This document shows positions 34,395 through 43,286 of a DNA stretch of 64,000 bases, piece by piece. This stretch comes from a virus, in IMG/VR virus record IMGVR_UViG_3300040801_004034, positions 124,001-188,000 of that record; one strand, written 5' to 3'. The notes under the pieces were generated by a model. It worked only from the letters and a program-made list of their open reading frames with translations, searched no databases and was not told where the DNA came from. Each line of letters opens with the position of its first letter. Position 1 is the stretch's first letter. Position numbers and translations under genes: made by a program.

Positions 34395-36158
34395 TTAAGC
34401 TACTGGCTCTTCTGGCACCGGTTCACCAACCGGTGTCTCCGGCTCTACTGGTATATCTTCAGTACCCCCTGCATCAGCTGGAGCTCCTCCGAAGTCAGGG
34501 ATTCCGCCACCTCCTCCGCCGAGGTCCGCTCCGCCGAGATCACCTTCTGCTCCTTCAACACCTTGCTCCATATTTTCTCTCCAGTCAGGACCACCTGCAG
34601 TAATTTGTGCAATTTCCCAATCAGTTTCAGCATCTTTACGACGTGCATGTCTATTAGCTTTAATACGGTCATCATCCCAACCAAGATAAAGCTTTTGTGC
34701 AAATGTTGGTGATATACTTTCATTACCAGCAATAGCATTAAAGTTGTCCATTCGTAGAGACAATTTCTGACTTTCACGCATTTCGTAAAAGTTAGTCGGT
34801 ACATTCATTGTAATATCAATGTTATGCGCTTTGATATCAAATTTCTTATCTAGCTTTTTAAGCTTAAGATGAGCAATAAATCCGTTTTTAAGACCGTTAG
34901 CAAACTGCTGCTGTAATCTGATAATAAAATTAGCAAATCTAAGTTCTTGTCTTAAGATTTCATTACCATCAGAAAAACCTTGTTCTGGGTTTATACGAGT
35001 ACCTGGCACTTTAAGTGCTTTGTAAAGCTTTTCGACGAAGTAAAGCAAGTCTGTAAGCTCACCGAGGTTTTGACCACCTTCAAGTTGTGTAACGGATGTA
35101 CCTTCACTACCAGTACGCTTTGCGAACCAGAAACTATCTAGCATACTTTGAGGATTGAATTTTTGTACTTGACCTTCTTGATTCGTGTCAAACGTCTTTT
35201 TGCTCCAATACTGCTGAATTAATTTACGGAGATAAGCTTCTGCTTTTGGTGGCGGAAGGTTACCGGTATCAACATTGAATACTAGACGTTCTGGTGCACG
35301 AACTAGACGATAGATTACAATAGAATCTTCAATAAGAGACAGCTGTCTATATGCACGTCTACCGTTTTCAATATGCGGCATTCTAAACGTCTTATCGTGA
35401 TTCCAAACACCAGAGTGTACATATGTAATTTGATTTTCTTCCATCGGAATCAAATCGTATCCGACAACCTTTTCAGGCTTCTGTGGATCAAAGATTGGTT
35501 TACGTAAAATATACCCTTTGATCATCATGTTTTGAATATTATCAAAAATAGGATCAATCAACTCACATGGTAATGTTACAGCACCTAAAATACCTTCATC
35601 TATATGATTGTTATGAATGATGTGTTCAAAATAAACTTCCCCTTCAATTAACAACTGTCTGAAATACTCGAACCCTTTCTTCTCTAACTCGAAATGATCT
35701 ACATATTTTTGAAATTCTTCTTTAAGTAAAGTTTCATATTCTGAATCGATTTCAGTATTTTTAATTTTAAGATAAGCTACACGACCTTCATCATCAAGGT
35801 TAACACACTCATCGCAAATTTCATCTAGTGCTGTTGCAACTTCAGCAAAGGCAGCCATAACTCTATACTCAGATAATCTACCACCTTTATTCTCATCGAT
35901 ATTAGAATAAACAAGCTGCGCATAATCACCATCTCTTGAAATAGCTGCTGCTCCTTGTTCATTATACCCGTTGTTATAAAATATACTATTCTTAGCTAGT
36001 GCTTCATTGCGATCCATGCCCAATTGCTGGAAAGCTGGGTATTTTGGATTCAGGTTGCCGAACACATTATCAAAGTCTACCGGTTGATATGGTAGTTTGT
36101 TTGTTAAATTCTTGAATAGGTCAGATTTAAAGAATCCTTTTTTATCGTCTTGAGCCAT
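34395..36158 (-). CDS. Portal protein, gp20-like
   Basis: 587 aa. IDENKGGRLSEYRVMAAFAE, IYRLVRAPERLVFNVD, GTRINPEQGFSDGNEILRQE and MRESQKLSLRMDNFN match T4-type gp20. The C-terminal 70 residues are Gly/Pro/Glu-rich and disordered, longer than in T4. Forms the dodecameric DNA channel of the head. Start follows TTAAATAATTACA. Confidence 0.93.
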   Translation of the reverse strand: MAQDDKKGFFKSDLFKNLTNKLPYQPVDFDNVFGNLNPKYPAFQQLGMDRNEALAKNSIFYNNGYNEQGAAAISRDGDYAQLVYSNIDENKGGRLSEYRVMAAFAEVATALDEICDECVNLDDEGRVAYLKIKNTEIDSEYETLLKEEFQKYVDHFELEKKGFEYFRQLLIEGEVYFEHIIHNNHIDEGILGAVTLPCELIDPIFDNIQNMMIKGYILRKPIFDPQKPEKVVGYDLIPMEENQITYVHSGVWNHDKTFRMPHIENGRRAYRQLSLIEDSIVIYRLVRAPERLVFNVDTGNLPPPKAEAYLRKLIQQYWSKKTFDTNQEGQVQKFNPQSMLDSFWFAKRTGSEGTSVTQLEGGQNLGELTDLLYFVEKLYKALKVPGTRINPEQGFSDGNEILRQELRFANFIIRLQQQFANGLKNGFIAHLKLKKLDKKFDIKAHNIDITMNVPTNFYEMRESQKLSLRMDNFNAIAGNESISPTFAQKLYLGWDDDRIKANRHARRKDAETDWEIAQITAGGPDWRENMEQGVEGAEGDLGGADLGGGGGGIPDFGGAPADAGGTEDIPVEPETPVGEPVPEEPVA

Positions 36159-36200
36159 TGTAATTATTTAATTGTAACCACTGTTTTAATCAATACTATG

Positions 36201-37376
36201 TTATAGATCGTATGATATATAGTTACCAGAGAGGTCAGTTATAACCTGATCGAGATAAGTCACAATACCGATACCACTGTCTAACATCATAATATTCGTA
36301 TCACCAGCACTGAAAGATTGTGTATTTAGCGTGTAACTACTATCTGTGTATCCAGCATCATTAATTGTAACAAACACCACATCAAATGACGATGCTGCAC
36401 TTAATGATGGCAAGTCAAACATCAAAATATTATCATTTAAAACTGTCGGTATAATCTCTTGACCTGAAACCGGTGCTTGTTGAGATGTGAATCCTGATAC
36501 CGTTTTAACACTAGAGTACACATCCGGGTTATTCGATGATAATAATACAGTTTCAACATGATTGAAACCATACCCTTCAAGAGTTATATTACCTGTTGTA
36601 CCGTATGCTAATGGTAATCTAGTGAAAAGCTGTCGTTGACCGTAGTATATGCTTGTTATTTCAGGTGCACCGCTCAATACACGACGACTAATATCACCAG
36701 TATCAAGATCAGCTGATGTAATTAGATTAACATCGTAAAAGTTTTGTCTTATATTATGAATTTCACCTACTGGATCAGCTGTATCTTTAAACAACCATCC
36801 TTTAAGAGTGAAGTTCGTTTCAGAAACAACTCTATCCTTTTTTGATGAATCTCTATTTAGTTCATGCGTCGTTGATATATCACCGCTCCACAACACCGTT
36901 GTTCGAATTTCCTGTATGTTTGGAAGTTTAAATTGTATTGGCACCGGCCAACTTATAATAACATACGGGTCACAAAAAGGTATGAAATTCGATATAATCT
37001 GATCCATATCAGTATCATAACGCGACATAATTGCCATCGATATCTCAATATTTACCGGTACAGGGGCTTTAATATGTGAATGACTTGCTGCTTCAGTTAA
37101 ATCACTAAAGTACCCGCCGTCGATCTTATTACGTTGTCTGACGCTATCACGTTTTAACCCAGTCATATTAACACTCACAACCGGTAATGTAAGTGTTTTA
37201 TTCTCATTAACAATGTCGTGCATCACACGTTCTTTCGGTGCATACACGTATCTTACACTGATTCGATCTTGTTCAGAACGATTTTTGTTATAGCGACCAA
37301 TAACTATATCATCGAACGCAGCACAAAACTGCGTGATAATATCTGAAATTTCAAAATAGAATGGACGGGACTTCAC
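36201..37376 (-). CDS. Tail sheath stabiliser/tail terminator, gp15-like
   Basis: 391 aa against 272 in T4. The N-terminal 230 residues match gp15: DRISVRYVYAPKERVMHDI, LPVVSVNMTGL, NIEISMAIMSRYDTDMDQII, NFIPFCDPYV. The extra C-terminal 150 residues form an Ig/IPT-like beta domain (GNITLEGYGFNHVETVLLSS), perhaps an exposed decoration. Confidence 0.85.
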   Translation of the reverse strand: MKSRPFYFEISDIITQFCAAFDDIVIGRYNKNRSEQDRISVRYVYAPKERVMHDIVNENKTLTLPVVSVNMTGLKRDSVRQRNKIDGGYFSDLTEAASHSHIKAPVPVNIEISMAIMSRYDTDMDQIISNFIPFCDPYVIISWPVPIQFKLPNIQEIRTTVLWSGDISTTHELNRDSSKKDRVVSETNFTLKGWLFKDTADPVGEIHNIRQNFYDVNLITSADLDTGDISRRVLSGAPEITSIYYGQRQLFTRLPLAYGTTGNITLEGYGFNHVETVLLSSNNPDVYSSVKTVSGFTSQQAPVSGQEIIPTVLNDNILMFDLPSLSAASSFDVVFVTINDAGYTDSSYTLNTQSFSAGDTNIMMLDSGIGIVTYLDQVITDLSGNYISYDL

Positions 37377-37384
37377 ACAATTAT

Positions 37385-37849
37385 TTAATCAACTTCCCAC
37401 GGGAAGTGAATCCAACTAGTGCCTGCATTTCCGCAGTGATATGTTTTAATATCAAATGTTGTATCATCACGTCTTAACAATGAGCAATATGTTACATTTA
37501 TTTGAGGGTAAAATGTGGATAAAAATACAGAAACTTTTCTGAATGTTTCTCCGGAATCATTAATATCATCCACAACAATAACATTTTTAAACATGTCTAA
37601 TTGCGGTGTCTGTTTAATACACCCAGCACCATCTCTCAAGCTAACTGAGAAATTAACGAGTTCATTACAACCGAACTTGTATGCTAACATAGTGGCAGGA
37701 ATTAAGCCGCCTCTACCTATTCCGATAACACAGTCAGTTTCAATCTCGTCAACTTTAAGTTGATTATGTAAATCAGTGATGTAATGATCTACATATTCCC
37801 ATGGTAAAGAAAACTTATCATGCGGTTTTTCAGTTTTAAATAAATGCAT
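37385..37849 (-). CDS. Phosphoribosyltransferase
   Basis: 154 aa. PRPP-binding signature VIVVDDINDSGETF, with GIGRGGLIPATMLA upstream, as in purine (hypoxanthine/xanthine) phosphoribosyltransferases. Probably purine salvage; specificity not readable. Nine bases upstream of gp15 in the same direction. Confidence 0.85.
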   Translation of the reverse strand: MHLFKTEKPHDKFSLPWEYVDHYITDLHNQLKVDEIETDCVIGIGRGGLIPATMLAYKFGCNELVNFSVSLRDGAGCIKQTPQLDMFKNVIVVDDINDSGETFRKVSVFLSTFYPQINVTYCSLLRRDDTTFDIKTYHCGNAGTSWIHFPWEVD

Positions 37850-37876
37850 ACTCTAAATTATGGAGTAAAGATACAC

Positions 37877-38251
37877 TTAATCCATGTATGCATCATATGT
37901 ATTTTTAAAGTGTTTTAATAAAGACAGCTTATCATCAACTGCATAAACACCATTATCAAGCATACGCTTAATATCTTCAACACATCTTCGCATCAAATTT
38001 TCCAACTGTTCTAATCTCATTGAACCGTACCCTGGTACAAGAATTTCACTACTGTCGGAAATTTCTGATTCCTGCTCTACACCTGTACTTGCACTGTATG
38101 GTGATCCTTCCACTTTACCTTTACCTTGGAGACCAGGAAAAGCACTGGATGGTCCTTGACTATGAGGTGCATATTGACTATTTTGTCTTGTTTGATTGTA
38201 TGCACCAGGATAATTTTCCATGATTAATTCGTTATCGCTCTTTTCGATCAT
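37877..38251 (-). CDS. Hypothetical, disordered N-terminus
   Basis: 124 aa. The first 60 residues are Gln/Ser/Gly/Pro-rich, the last 50 helical (LENLMRRCVEDIKRMLDNG). A second ATG (MENYPGAYN) could be the start. No family known; may be a minor virion protein. Confidence 0.65.
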   Translation of the reverse strand: MIEKSDNELIMENYPGAYNQTRQNSQYAPHSQGPSSAFPGLQGKGKVEGSPYSASTGVEQESEISDSSEILVPGYGSMRLEQLENLMRRCVEDIKRMLDNGVYAVDDKLSLLKHFKNTYDAYMD

Positions 38252-38262
38252 ATCATTACTTA

Positions 38263-38712
38263 TTAGAAAAAGTCATCTAATCTTGATGCAATTTTTTCCC
38301 ATTCTTTACATTCATGTTCATATTTGTTATTTGCATATTTATCATGATCAATATCATCATTAGAGTCCGGAACGTAATCGACTACATCTCTTACAGGTGC
38401 TCTATCAATGTTGCATTGTATCCAGTGTTTAAATTCATGTACAATAGTCTGTATAACGAACTGTCGCTTTGTACGGAACACTCGAGCACCATAAAATTCG
38501 TCCCCAATCTGAATCTCGTTTGTACCCCATATATACCCAGAAACTGGTCCTGGTACGACAGAAATACTCAACGTATAAAACCAAATTTTAGTTGTTCTCT
38601 TATGATGATTAGCAAGAAATGATAGACAATTTTCTAAACGATGCTTCTTAATTCCGTATTCCTTTAGAAGTTTTCTAAACTTTGCATCATATTCTATCGA
38701 AATAACTATCAC
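38263..38712 (-). CDS. Putative zinc metallopeptidase-like protein
   Basis: 149 aa. IQTIVHEFKHWIQ carries an HExxH motif (HEFKH), and HECKEWE a further His/Glu pair. Resembles small SprT- or M48-type phage peptidases; no other signature. Confidence 0.72.
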   Translation of the reverse strand: MIVISIEYDAKFRKLLKEYGIKKHRLENCLSFLANHHKRTTKIWFYTLSISVVPGPVSGYIWGTNEIQIGDEFYGARVFRTKRQFVIQTIVHEFKHWIQCNIDRAPVRDVVDYVPDSNDDIDHDKYANNKYEHECKEWEKIASRLDDFF

Positions 38713-39107
38713 AGACTTTCAGTTCTATTTTCTTTTAAAACATCGATAAGTGTTCTGAATGATTTTCTTCCTGCTTCTTCAGCAGCTTCTTTACTTTCAA
38801 ACCCGAAATTGTACTTATCAGGGGGATATTGTTCTTTCTCAGATTCTGTTTCGTCTTTTACTGTATCGACTTTAAGGTATTTGAATGCCCATTGAGCACC
38901 TGCTATAAATGCCTTGTGAGCTTCCGTGGTAAACATGTCACCATCTTCAACCTTATCCATGCCGTTTTCTTCGCTATACTCATCTATGCCATAGCACATA
39001 GCGGTCCAATCATCAATAAAAAGATCTCCTTTTTTATAACACTCCTTACGACACTCTTCCCAGATTCGTATAAATCGTTCATCTGTAATTGGCTTCATAT
39101 TTTCCAT
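38709..39107 (-). CDS. Hypothetical protein, 132 aa
   Basis: Acidic, with EAHKAFIAGAQWAFKYL in the middle, a motif-like segment common in short phage proteins of unknown role. The ATG follows TATAATAGAGTT. Overlaps the next gene by 4 nt. Confidence 0.68.
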   Translation of the reverse strand: MENMKPITDERFIRIWEECRKECYKKGDLFIDDWTAMCYGIDEYSEENGMDKVEDGDMFTTEAHKAFIAGAQWAFKYLKVDTVKDETESEKEQYPPDKYNFGFESKEAAEEAGRKSFRTLIDVLKENRTESL

Positions 39108-39132
39108 AACTCTATTATAATATATTTTTATA

Positions 39133-39735
39133 TTATGTCCACATTTGCTTACGATTTCTGATAATCCAGCTCATGTAAAATTCTTCTTGTTTGTTTAGCT
39201 TTTCTTCAAGCTTATCATGGTGACTATAGCATTCTTCATATGAAAACTTAGATGGTTTCAATTTCTTTAATGATAGTTGATCGTCAATTTTACATGGTTC
39301 ATCTTCCCATTCAAGTGGTCCAGCTTTATTCGTTGCAGCTGTGAGTGCATCATCTATTTGTTTCTGTAATTTCGGTCGGCGAACCTTCACAAAATCATAA
39401 CAATCTGTAAGTTCTTTTGCAAACTTCTTATGATCATCACAATCATCATATGCGACCCGTTCAAAACATTCTTCACCTTCTACGAAATGAATAACACAAC
39501 CGAATAAAAATTCCTCGATAAGATAATCTTTATCATGCCATTCATATTTCGGAATGTATGTTCGTACCCAACGTTGTGGTGACTTGAAGAACTGCTTAAT
39601 GTAATCAAGCCAGTTCATTCGATATCGGGGTAGAATGAATCCCCACACATCATCAACGAAGAAGTCGTAAACATCATATACGAATTTCGGAAGATTATAC
39701 ATCCTCCATTCCATTTTGAATTTAAAATCGTTCAT
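39133..39735 (-). CDS. Hypothetical protein, 200 aa
   Basis: Begins MNDFKFKMEWRMYNLPKFVY. Rich in aromatic residues and Lys/Asp; HDKDYLIEEFLFGCVIHFVE in the centre. Proteins of this kind are common in large myophages and uncharacterised. Confidence 0.7.
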   Translation of the reverse strand: MNDFKFKMEWRMYNLPKFVYDVYDFFVDDVWGFILPRYRMNWLDYIKQFFKSPQRWVRTYIPKYEWHDKDYLIEEFLFGCVIHFVEGEECFERVAYDDCDDHKKFAKELTDCYDFVKVRRPKLQKQIDDALTAATNKAGPLEWEDEPCKIDDQLSLKKLKPSKFSYEECYSHHDKLEEKLNKQEEFYMSWIIRNRKQMWT

Positions 39736-39998
39736 TATGTTATTGGTTCAATTTCAAAACATTCGAGCCTTTGAAACAATTCGTTTTGTGATACAACCGT
39801 GATACCTTTTCCAGACAAGCTGAAAACATAAACATATAATGCGTGTATACCTCTGCTTCCAACAGTACGTTTGAATTCACATGTAAAGTAGATACAATCA
39901 CCTTCTTTAATATCACAAAAACCATAAGCTGTTGTTTTCTTTTTGATTGCAGTTACCCTATACTGGCCTGATTGAAATGGTATTGTTAATTCTTCCAT
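39735..39998 (-). CDS. Hypothetical protein, 87 aa
   Basis: MEELTIPFQSGQYRVTAIKK; beta-rich. Start taken at ATG 39998 (TTTTATATGG); an upstream TTG is also possible. Unknown. Confidence 0.62.
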   Translation of the reverse strand: MEELTIPFQSGQYRVTAIKKKTTAYGFCDIKEGDCIYFTCEFKRTVGSRGIHALYVYVFSLSGKGITVVSQNELFQRLECFEIEPIT

Positions 39999-40019
39999 AT
40001 AAAAGGTGAGGTTCAAGAA

Positions 40020-40222
40020 CCGAAGTTCAACGAAAAGTTTCGCTGCTAAGTTTTTTGTTTTACGATTTTCGTTTTACAGTTTACAGAAGCTAAATTTTGT
40101 ATTTTAGATGTCGATATCTGTATATATACGAAGTCCGATTGGACCAGTTCATCAAGTCTCCGAAGAGAGTATGATAAGTGCTACTTGCTTTTCATACCCG
40201 CCCGATTCTATCCCCTCATAAA
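40020..40222. other. Noncoding gap
   Basis: About 200 bases with no convincing gene on either strand. AT-rich, with a GC-richer stretch (CATACCCGCCCGATTC) that could fold as RNA on the minus strand. I see no defined element. Confidence 0.4.
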
Positions 40223-40666
40223 CTAAATTGATGTTGTTGCGTTGAAATCATCGACCTCGTCTTGAAGATCATTGATCTCTTCTTTGATCACTTGCAATCT
40301 TGCGTCAACATCATCTTGGGTAACAAAAGCTTCAAACACATCATATTCTTCAGGTGCATCGCGCGTGAATCGAGATTTACTAAACTTACCTTCTTTTGTG
40401 TCGAGGCATTCGAAAAAGCCTAGCTGTCCTTTGAGTTCAGCCATTCTGATCAGCTTAACTGCAATTGGTGCAGTTGCAACTTGAATTGCAGCCTTGAGAC
40501 TAATCAGTTGAGCAAGTTTATCATCAAGTTGAACGAACGACTCACTAACTTTAGTATGATTAAACTTATCTTCAAGCTGTGAATTCTCACGGTTAATGAT
40601 AGATTTAACTGTGTTGATCTCACCTACAAGGCGATTTTTAACTTTTAATGCTTTGCTTAATTTCAT
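40223..40666 (-). CDS. Hypothetical coiled-coil protein, 147 aa
   Basis: Helical with heptad-like repeats at both ends (MKLSKALKVKNRLVGEINTV; VIKEEINDLQDEVDDF). An AGGAAC-N5-TATAAT promoter (40673-40689) lies seven bases before the ATG. Unknown. Confidence 0.72.
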   Translation of the reverse strand: MKLSKALKVKNRLVGEINTVKSIINRENSQLEDKFNHTKVSESFVQLDDKLAQLISLKAAIQVATAPIAVKLIRMAELKGQLGFFECLDTKEGKFSKSRFTRDAPEEYDVFEAFVTQDDVDARLQVIKEEINDLQDEVDDFNATTSI

Positions 40667-40672
40667 AGTTGT

Positions 40673-40689
40673 ATTATATCGTTGTTCCT
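40673..40689 (-). promoter_or_regulatory. AGGAAC-type promoter (minus strand)
   Basis: Reverse complement reads AGGAACAACGATATAAT. Same element as on the + strand. Confidence 0.75.
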
Positions 40690-40690
40690 A

Positions 40691-40792
40691 TTATTTTTTA
40701 CCCTTTTCGTAAATTTCTTTCATTGTTCTTTTACATCCCACACAGTATGTTTTACACCTGCTTAGTTCACATTTTCGAATGCACTGTTTCAT
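40691..40792 (-). CDS. DUF1289-type small protein, 33 aa
   Basis: Four-Cys pattern CIRKCELSRCKTYCVGC followed by KRTMKEI, which is the DUF1289 signature (CxGCxRTxxEI). Probably a metal-binding domain of unknown role. Overlaps the stop of the upstream gene (ATGA). Confidence 0.75.
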   Translation of the reverse strand: MKQCIRKCELSRCKTYCVGCKRTMKEIYEKGKK

Positions 40793-41085
40793 ACATGTCT
40801 ATCCCAGAATATTCCACCTAACCATAGAAAGATGCATGAACGAGCTGTTTTTCTAATACGGAATTGATTTCTCGATACACGCTCGGTTGAACTTGGCGGG
40901 AATTTATCGCGAGTTATTTCAAAATTATTCCAAAATATCAGCGGAAGAATTTCCATCCCCGCTTCGATATTACCTTTACTGGTATAGAAATTAGCAACTG
41001 CAGTATTGCGGTTCTTCCAACCATAAAACTCGAACAATTCAATCTCGATAAATCTACCAGACTTCGTTGTAATATTCCACTTCAT
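40789..41085 (-). CDS. Hypothetical protein, 98 aa
   Basis: MKWNITTKSGRFIEIELFEF; beta-rich N-terminus, Arg-rich centre. Directly follows 41086. Unknown. Confidence 0.65.
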   Translation of the reverse strand: MKWNITTKSGRFIEIELFEFYGWKNRNTAVANFYTSKGNIEAGMEILPLIFWNNFEITRDKFPPSSTERVSRNQFRIRKTARSCIFLWLGGIFWDRHV

Positions 41086-41535
41086 TTACTCTGCTTCTTT
41101 TACCATAGCATCAAAGTCAATTGCATTAACAGCATTAACGATGATTACAGGTTCTTTCGTCTTTACACTGATATCTCGTTCAGTAAGAAGCTTTCTCTTT
41201 ACGTCTCCCATAGCGTTAGCAATGGTCTCCACTGGAATCTTCATGCCTTTACGTGTGAGATTGTGTTCAGCTGCTGCTTCTTTAATGCGTTTCACAACAT
41301 CAACATGCGGAACACTTTCAGGCGTCTGAACAATATACATTGGAATTTCAGCAATGTTTTCATCTTCACTCAATGCAACAATTACGAATTGCTTCGGCTC
41401 TTTTGGGAGAGGCGGCTCTTTTGCTGCTTCTTGTTCAGCTTCTGCTTTGCTGATAATTTCTGCTCGTGTCGGCAAGTCGAGTTGCGGATAATCTGCTAGG
41501 ACGCTTTCGAATATTTCTTTGTCTATTTTTTTCAT
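41086..41535 (-). CDS. Hypothetical protein, 149 aa
   Basis: Glu/Ala/Pro-rich linker (EQEAAKEPPLPKEPK) joins a short N-terminal helix to a C-terminal alpha/beta part. Upstream GGAACAGTGTTACAAT resembles the phage promoter. Unknown function. Confidence 0.68.
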   Translation of the reverse strand: MKKIDKEIFESVLADYPQLDLPTRAEIISKAEAEQEAAKEPPLPKEPKQFVIVALSEDENIAEIPMYIVQTPESVPHVDVVKRIKEAAAEHNLTRKGMKIPVETIANAMGDVKRKLLTERDISVKTKEPVIIVNAVNAIDFDAMVKEAE

Positions 41536-41584
41536 AAATTCTAAATGATTGTAACACTGTTCCTTCTTGAATAAATAATAAAAT

Positions 41585-42898
41585 ATGACAATTACAAAAT
41601 TTAGTCAGCTCGTAAAGCTCGTAAATGAAGAGTTTTACAAAGATGGTGATACATTAAAGTTTACAACAGATTCAAACGATGATAATGTATTGAAATTTAC
41701 TGATTCTTTAACAACAGTTAAAGGTGATAATTCAACATTTATAAGAAACAGGGGATTATCTCAAGGTAATTGGCATAGAGTGTATTATGGGTATGATGTT
41801 GTGGACGATACCGATATGAGAAAAAGTGTTATGAGAATACCGAAGACATTTACATCGGGTTCAGCTGATCCAAAATCATACGATTCAAACATAAATACAA
41901 CACATTATGATTATGATGCATTTACTGATAAGGAATATCAAATGTTAATAGATAGAGCAATTGATGGGTTCGTATCAAAACCATACACAGCTAAGACGCA
42001 TTATAATTTAATTGTGTATCCGAGTAGTAGATCACCTCATGTTATGGATATTGTACAGTCAATTCAAAATAAAATTGGTTATGAATTACCAGCTATAGAA
42101 CACAAAAAAATTCCTAATACAACAACAGGTTGGAAACAAATATTTGGATTAAATGACCCAGATAACAGTAAAAATATTGTCAATACGCTGTACAATAAAA
42201 TCTTCGGAGATGCTAATCATTCCAGTAATGTAGCAGCTACTGCAAAAACAGAAATAAATGATGCTGCAAATGCGGTAATGACAAACCATAAAAGCAATGA
42301 CGATAAATACATTTCAGTTGCAACTCATTTACGCGGTGCAGGTGAGCCGGTTTTAATACAACAAATAATCGATGCGTTAAACCAAAATGGGTTCTTCGAA
42401 AAATTTCCAGGTGCTAAACAACCTAAGCTAGGTGGTCATTTAGATCAATATGCAACTAATTCTGTATTCAGACAAGAAAGACTGAACAAAAAGCTTGGTG
42501 AGGATCAGCTTAATATTTTATTTGTGGATGATAATATTAATACAGGGGATACGTATAAGCAGTTACAAGCTGTAATTACAAAATCGCCTGATCAGCATTG
42601 GGATTTCTTTTACCTTATTAAAAAGGAAAGTTATGGAAATACAGAAGGTGATATTGGTACTGGGGAAATCGAACAGCTTGAATCACAAAAAGTTAGTATT
42701 TCAAAAACGATTTCCGATCTCAACCTTAGGCTCAAAAAATTGAACGATGTTGAAAATTTCTCTTCTATGGACCTTGGTTTGAGCGATATGAGACGAGAAA
42801 AGGAGCAAAAGGAAAAGACAAATCAGTTAGAATCACTTACAAACCAGCTTGCTGAACTTGAAAAGAAGATCAAGCAACTAAGCTGGCAGAGGGAATAG
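41585..42898 (+). CDS. Phosphoribosyltransferase-like late protein with coiled-coil tail
   Basis: 437 aa. The PRPP-loop-like motif LNILFVDDNINTGDTYK lies near residue 315; a coiled coil (residues about 350-435) ends the protein. Preceded by GAATAAATAATAAAAT, a late-type promoter, and opposite to its neighbours, so probably expressed late. Whether it is an enzyme or a virion protein with a PRTase fold is unclear. Confidence 0.75.
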   Translation: MTITKFSQLVKLVNEEFYKDGDTLKFTTDSNDDNVLKFTDSLTTVKGDNSTFIRNRGLSQGNWHRVYYGYDVVDDTDMRKSVMRIPKTFTSGSADPKSYDSNINTTHYDYDAFTDKEYQMLIDRAIDGFVSKPYTAKTHYNLIVYPSSRSPHVMDIVQSIQNKIGYELPAIEHKKIPNTTTGWKQIFGLNDPDNSKNIVNTLYNKIFGDANHSSNVAATAKTEINDAANAVMTNHKSNDDKYISVATHLRGAGEPVLIQQIIDALNQNGFFEKFPGAKQPKLGGHLDQYATNSVFRQERLNKKLGEDQLNILFVDDNINTGDTYKQLQAVITKSPDQHWDFFYLIKKESYGNTEGDIGTGEIEQLESQKVSISKTISDLNLRLKKLNDVENFSSMDLGLSDMRREKEQKEKTNQLESLTNQLAELEKKIKQLSWQRE

Positions 42899-42899
42899 T

Positions 42900-43049
42900 T
42901 TAATCCCAATTCCAGGTTTCATAATACAAATCATCAACCTCGAACTCATCCCAGAATTCTTTACCGCATGTAGGACAGGTACCATATAATGTCTTCCAAT
43001 GACCAGGTTTATTAGGATATCCGGTCATACCACTTGTTCTAACCTTCAT
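42900..43049 (-). CDS. Zinc-ribbon protein, possibly joined by amber readthrough
   Basis: From ATG 43049: MKVRTSGMTGYPNKPGHWKT, then CPTCGKEFWDEFEV, 49 aa with one CxxC. The frame is open upstream for 11 more codons (with Tyr-Cys-Gly-His, a likely first zinc half-site) back to the TAG that ends the gene at 43080, and is in frame with that gene. Reading through the TAG would give one 128-residue protein with a complete C-x-H...CxxC ribbon. Confidence 0.65.
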   Translation of the reverse strand: MKVRTSGMTGYPNKPGHWKTLYGTCPTCGKEFWDEFEVDDLYYETWNWD

Positions 43050-43079
43050 TTTAAGATCTTTATGTCCGCAATAATCGTT

Positions 43080-43286
43080 CTAGATCGTTTCAATTTCCTG
43101 TACGACTTGTTGCTGAACCTTCTTGATTAGATCTTGTTTATCATTTGTGGTATTAATTTGTAGTTGCAAGTAAAAATGATCTTGTTTACGGTGATCTACC
43201 GTAAACTTATCTTCCATCAAAGCATTCACATTTTTGACATGCACAAACCCTGTCTCTGAGATAGTTCTCCAATCAAATTTTCTCAT
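43080..43286 (-). CDS. Hypothetical protein, 68 aa, ends in TAG
   Basis: MRKFDWRTISETGFVHVKNV, ending VQQQVVQEIETI. Its ATG overlaps the thyA stop (GTATGAG). The TAG stop is followed in frame by the zinc-ribbon part (see 42900). Unknown. Confidence 0.68.
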   Translation of the reverse strand: MRKFDWRTISETGFVHVKNVNALMEDKFTVDHRKQDHFYLQLQINTTNDKQDLIKKVQQQVVQEIETI

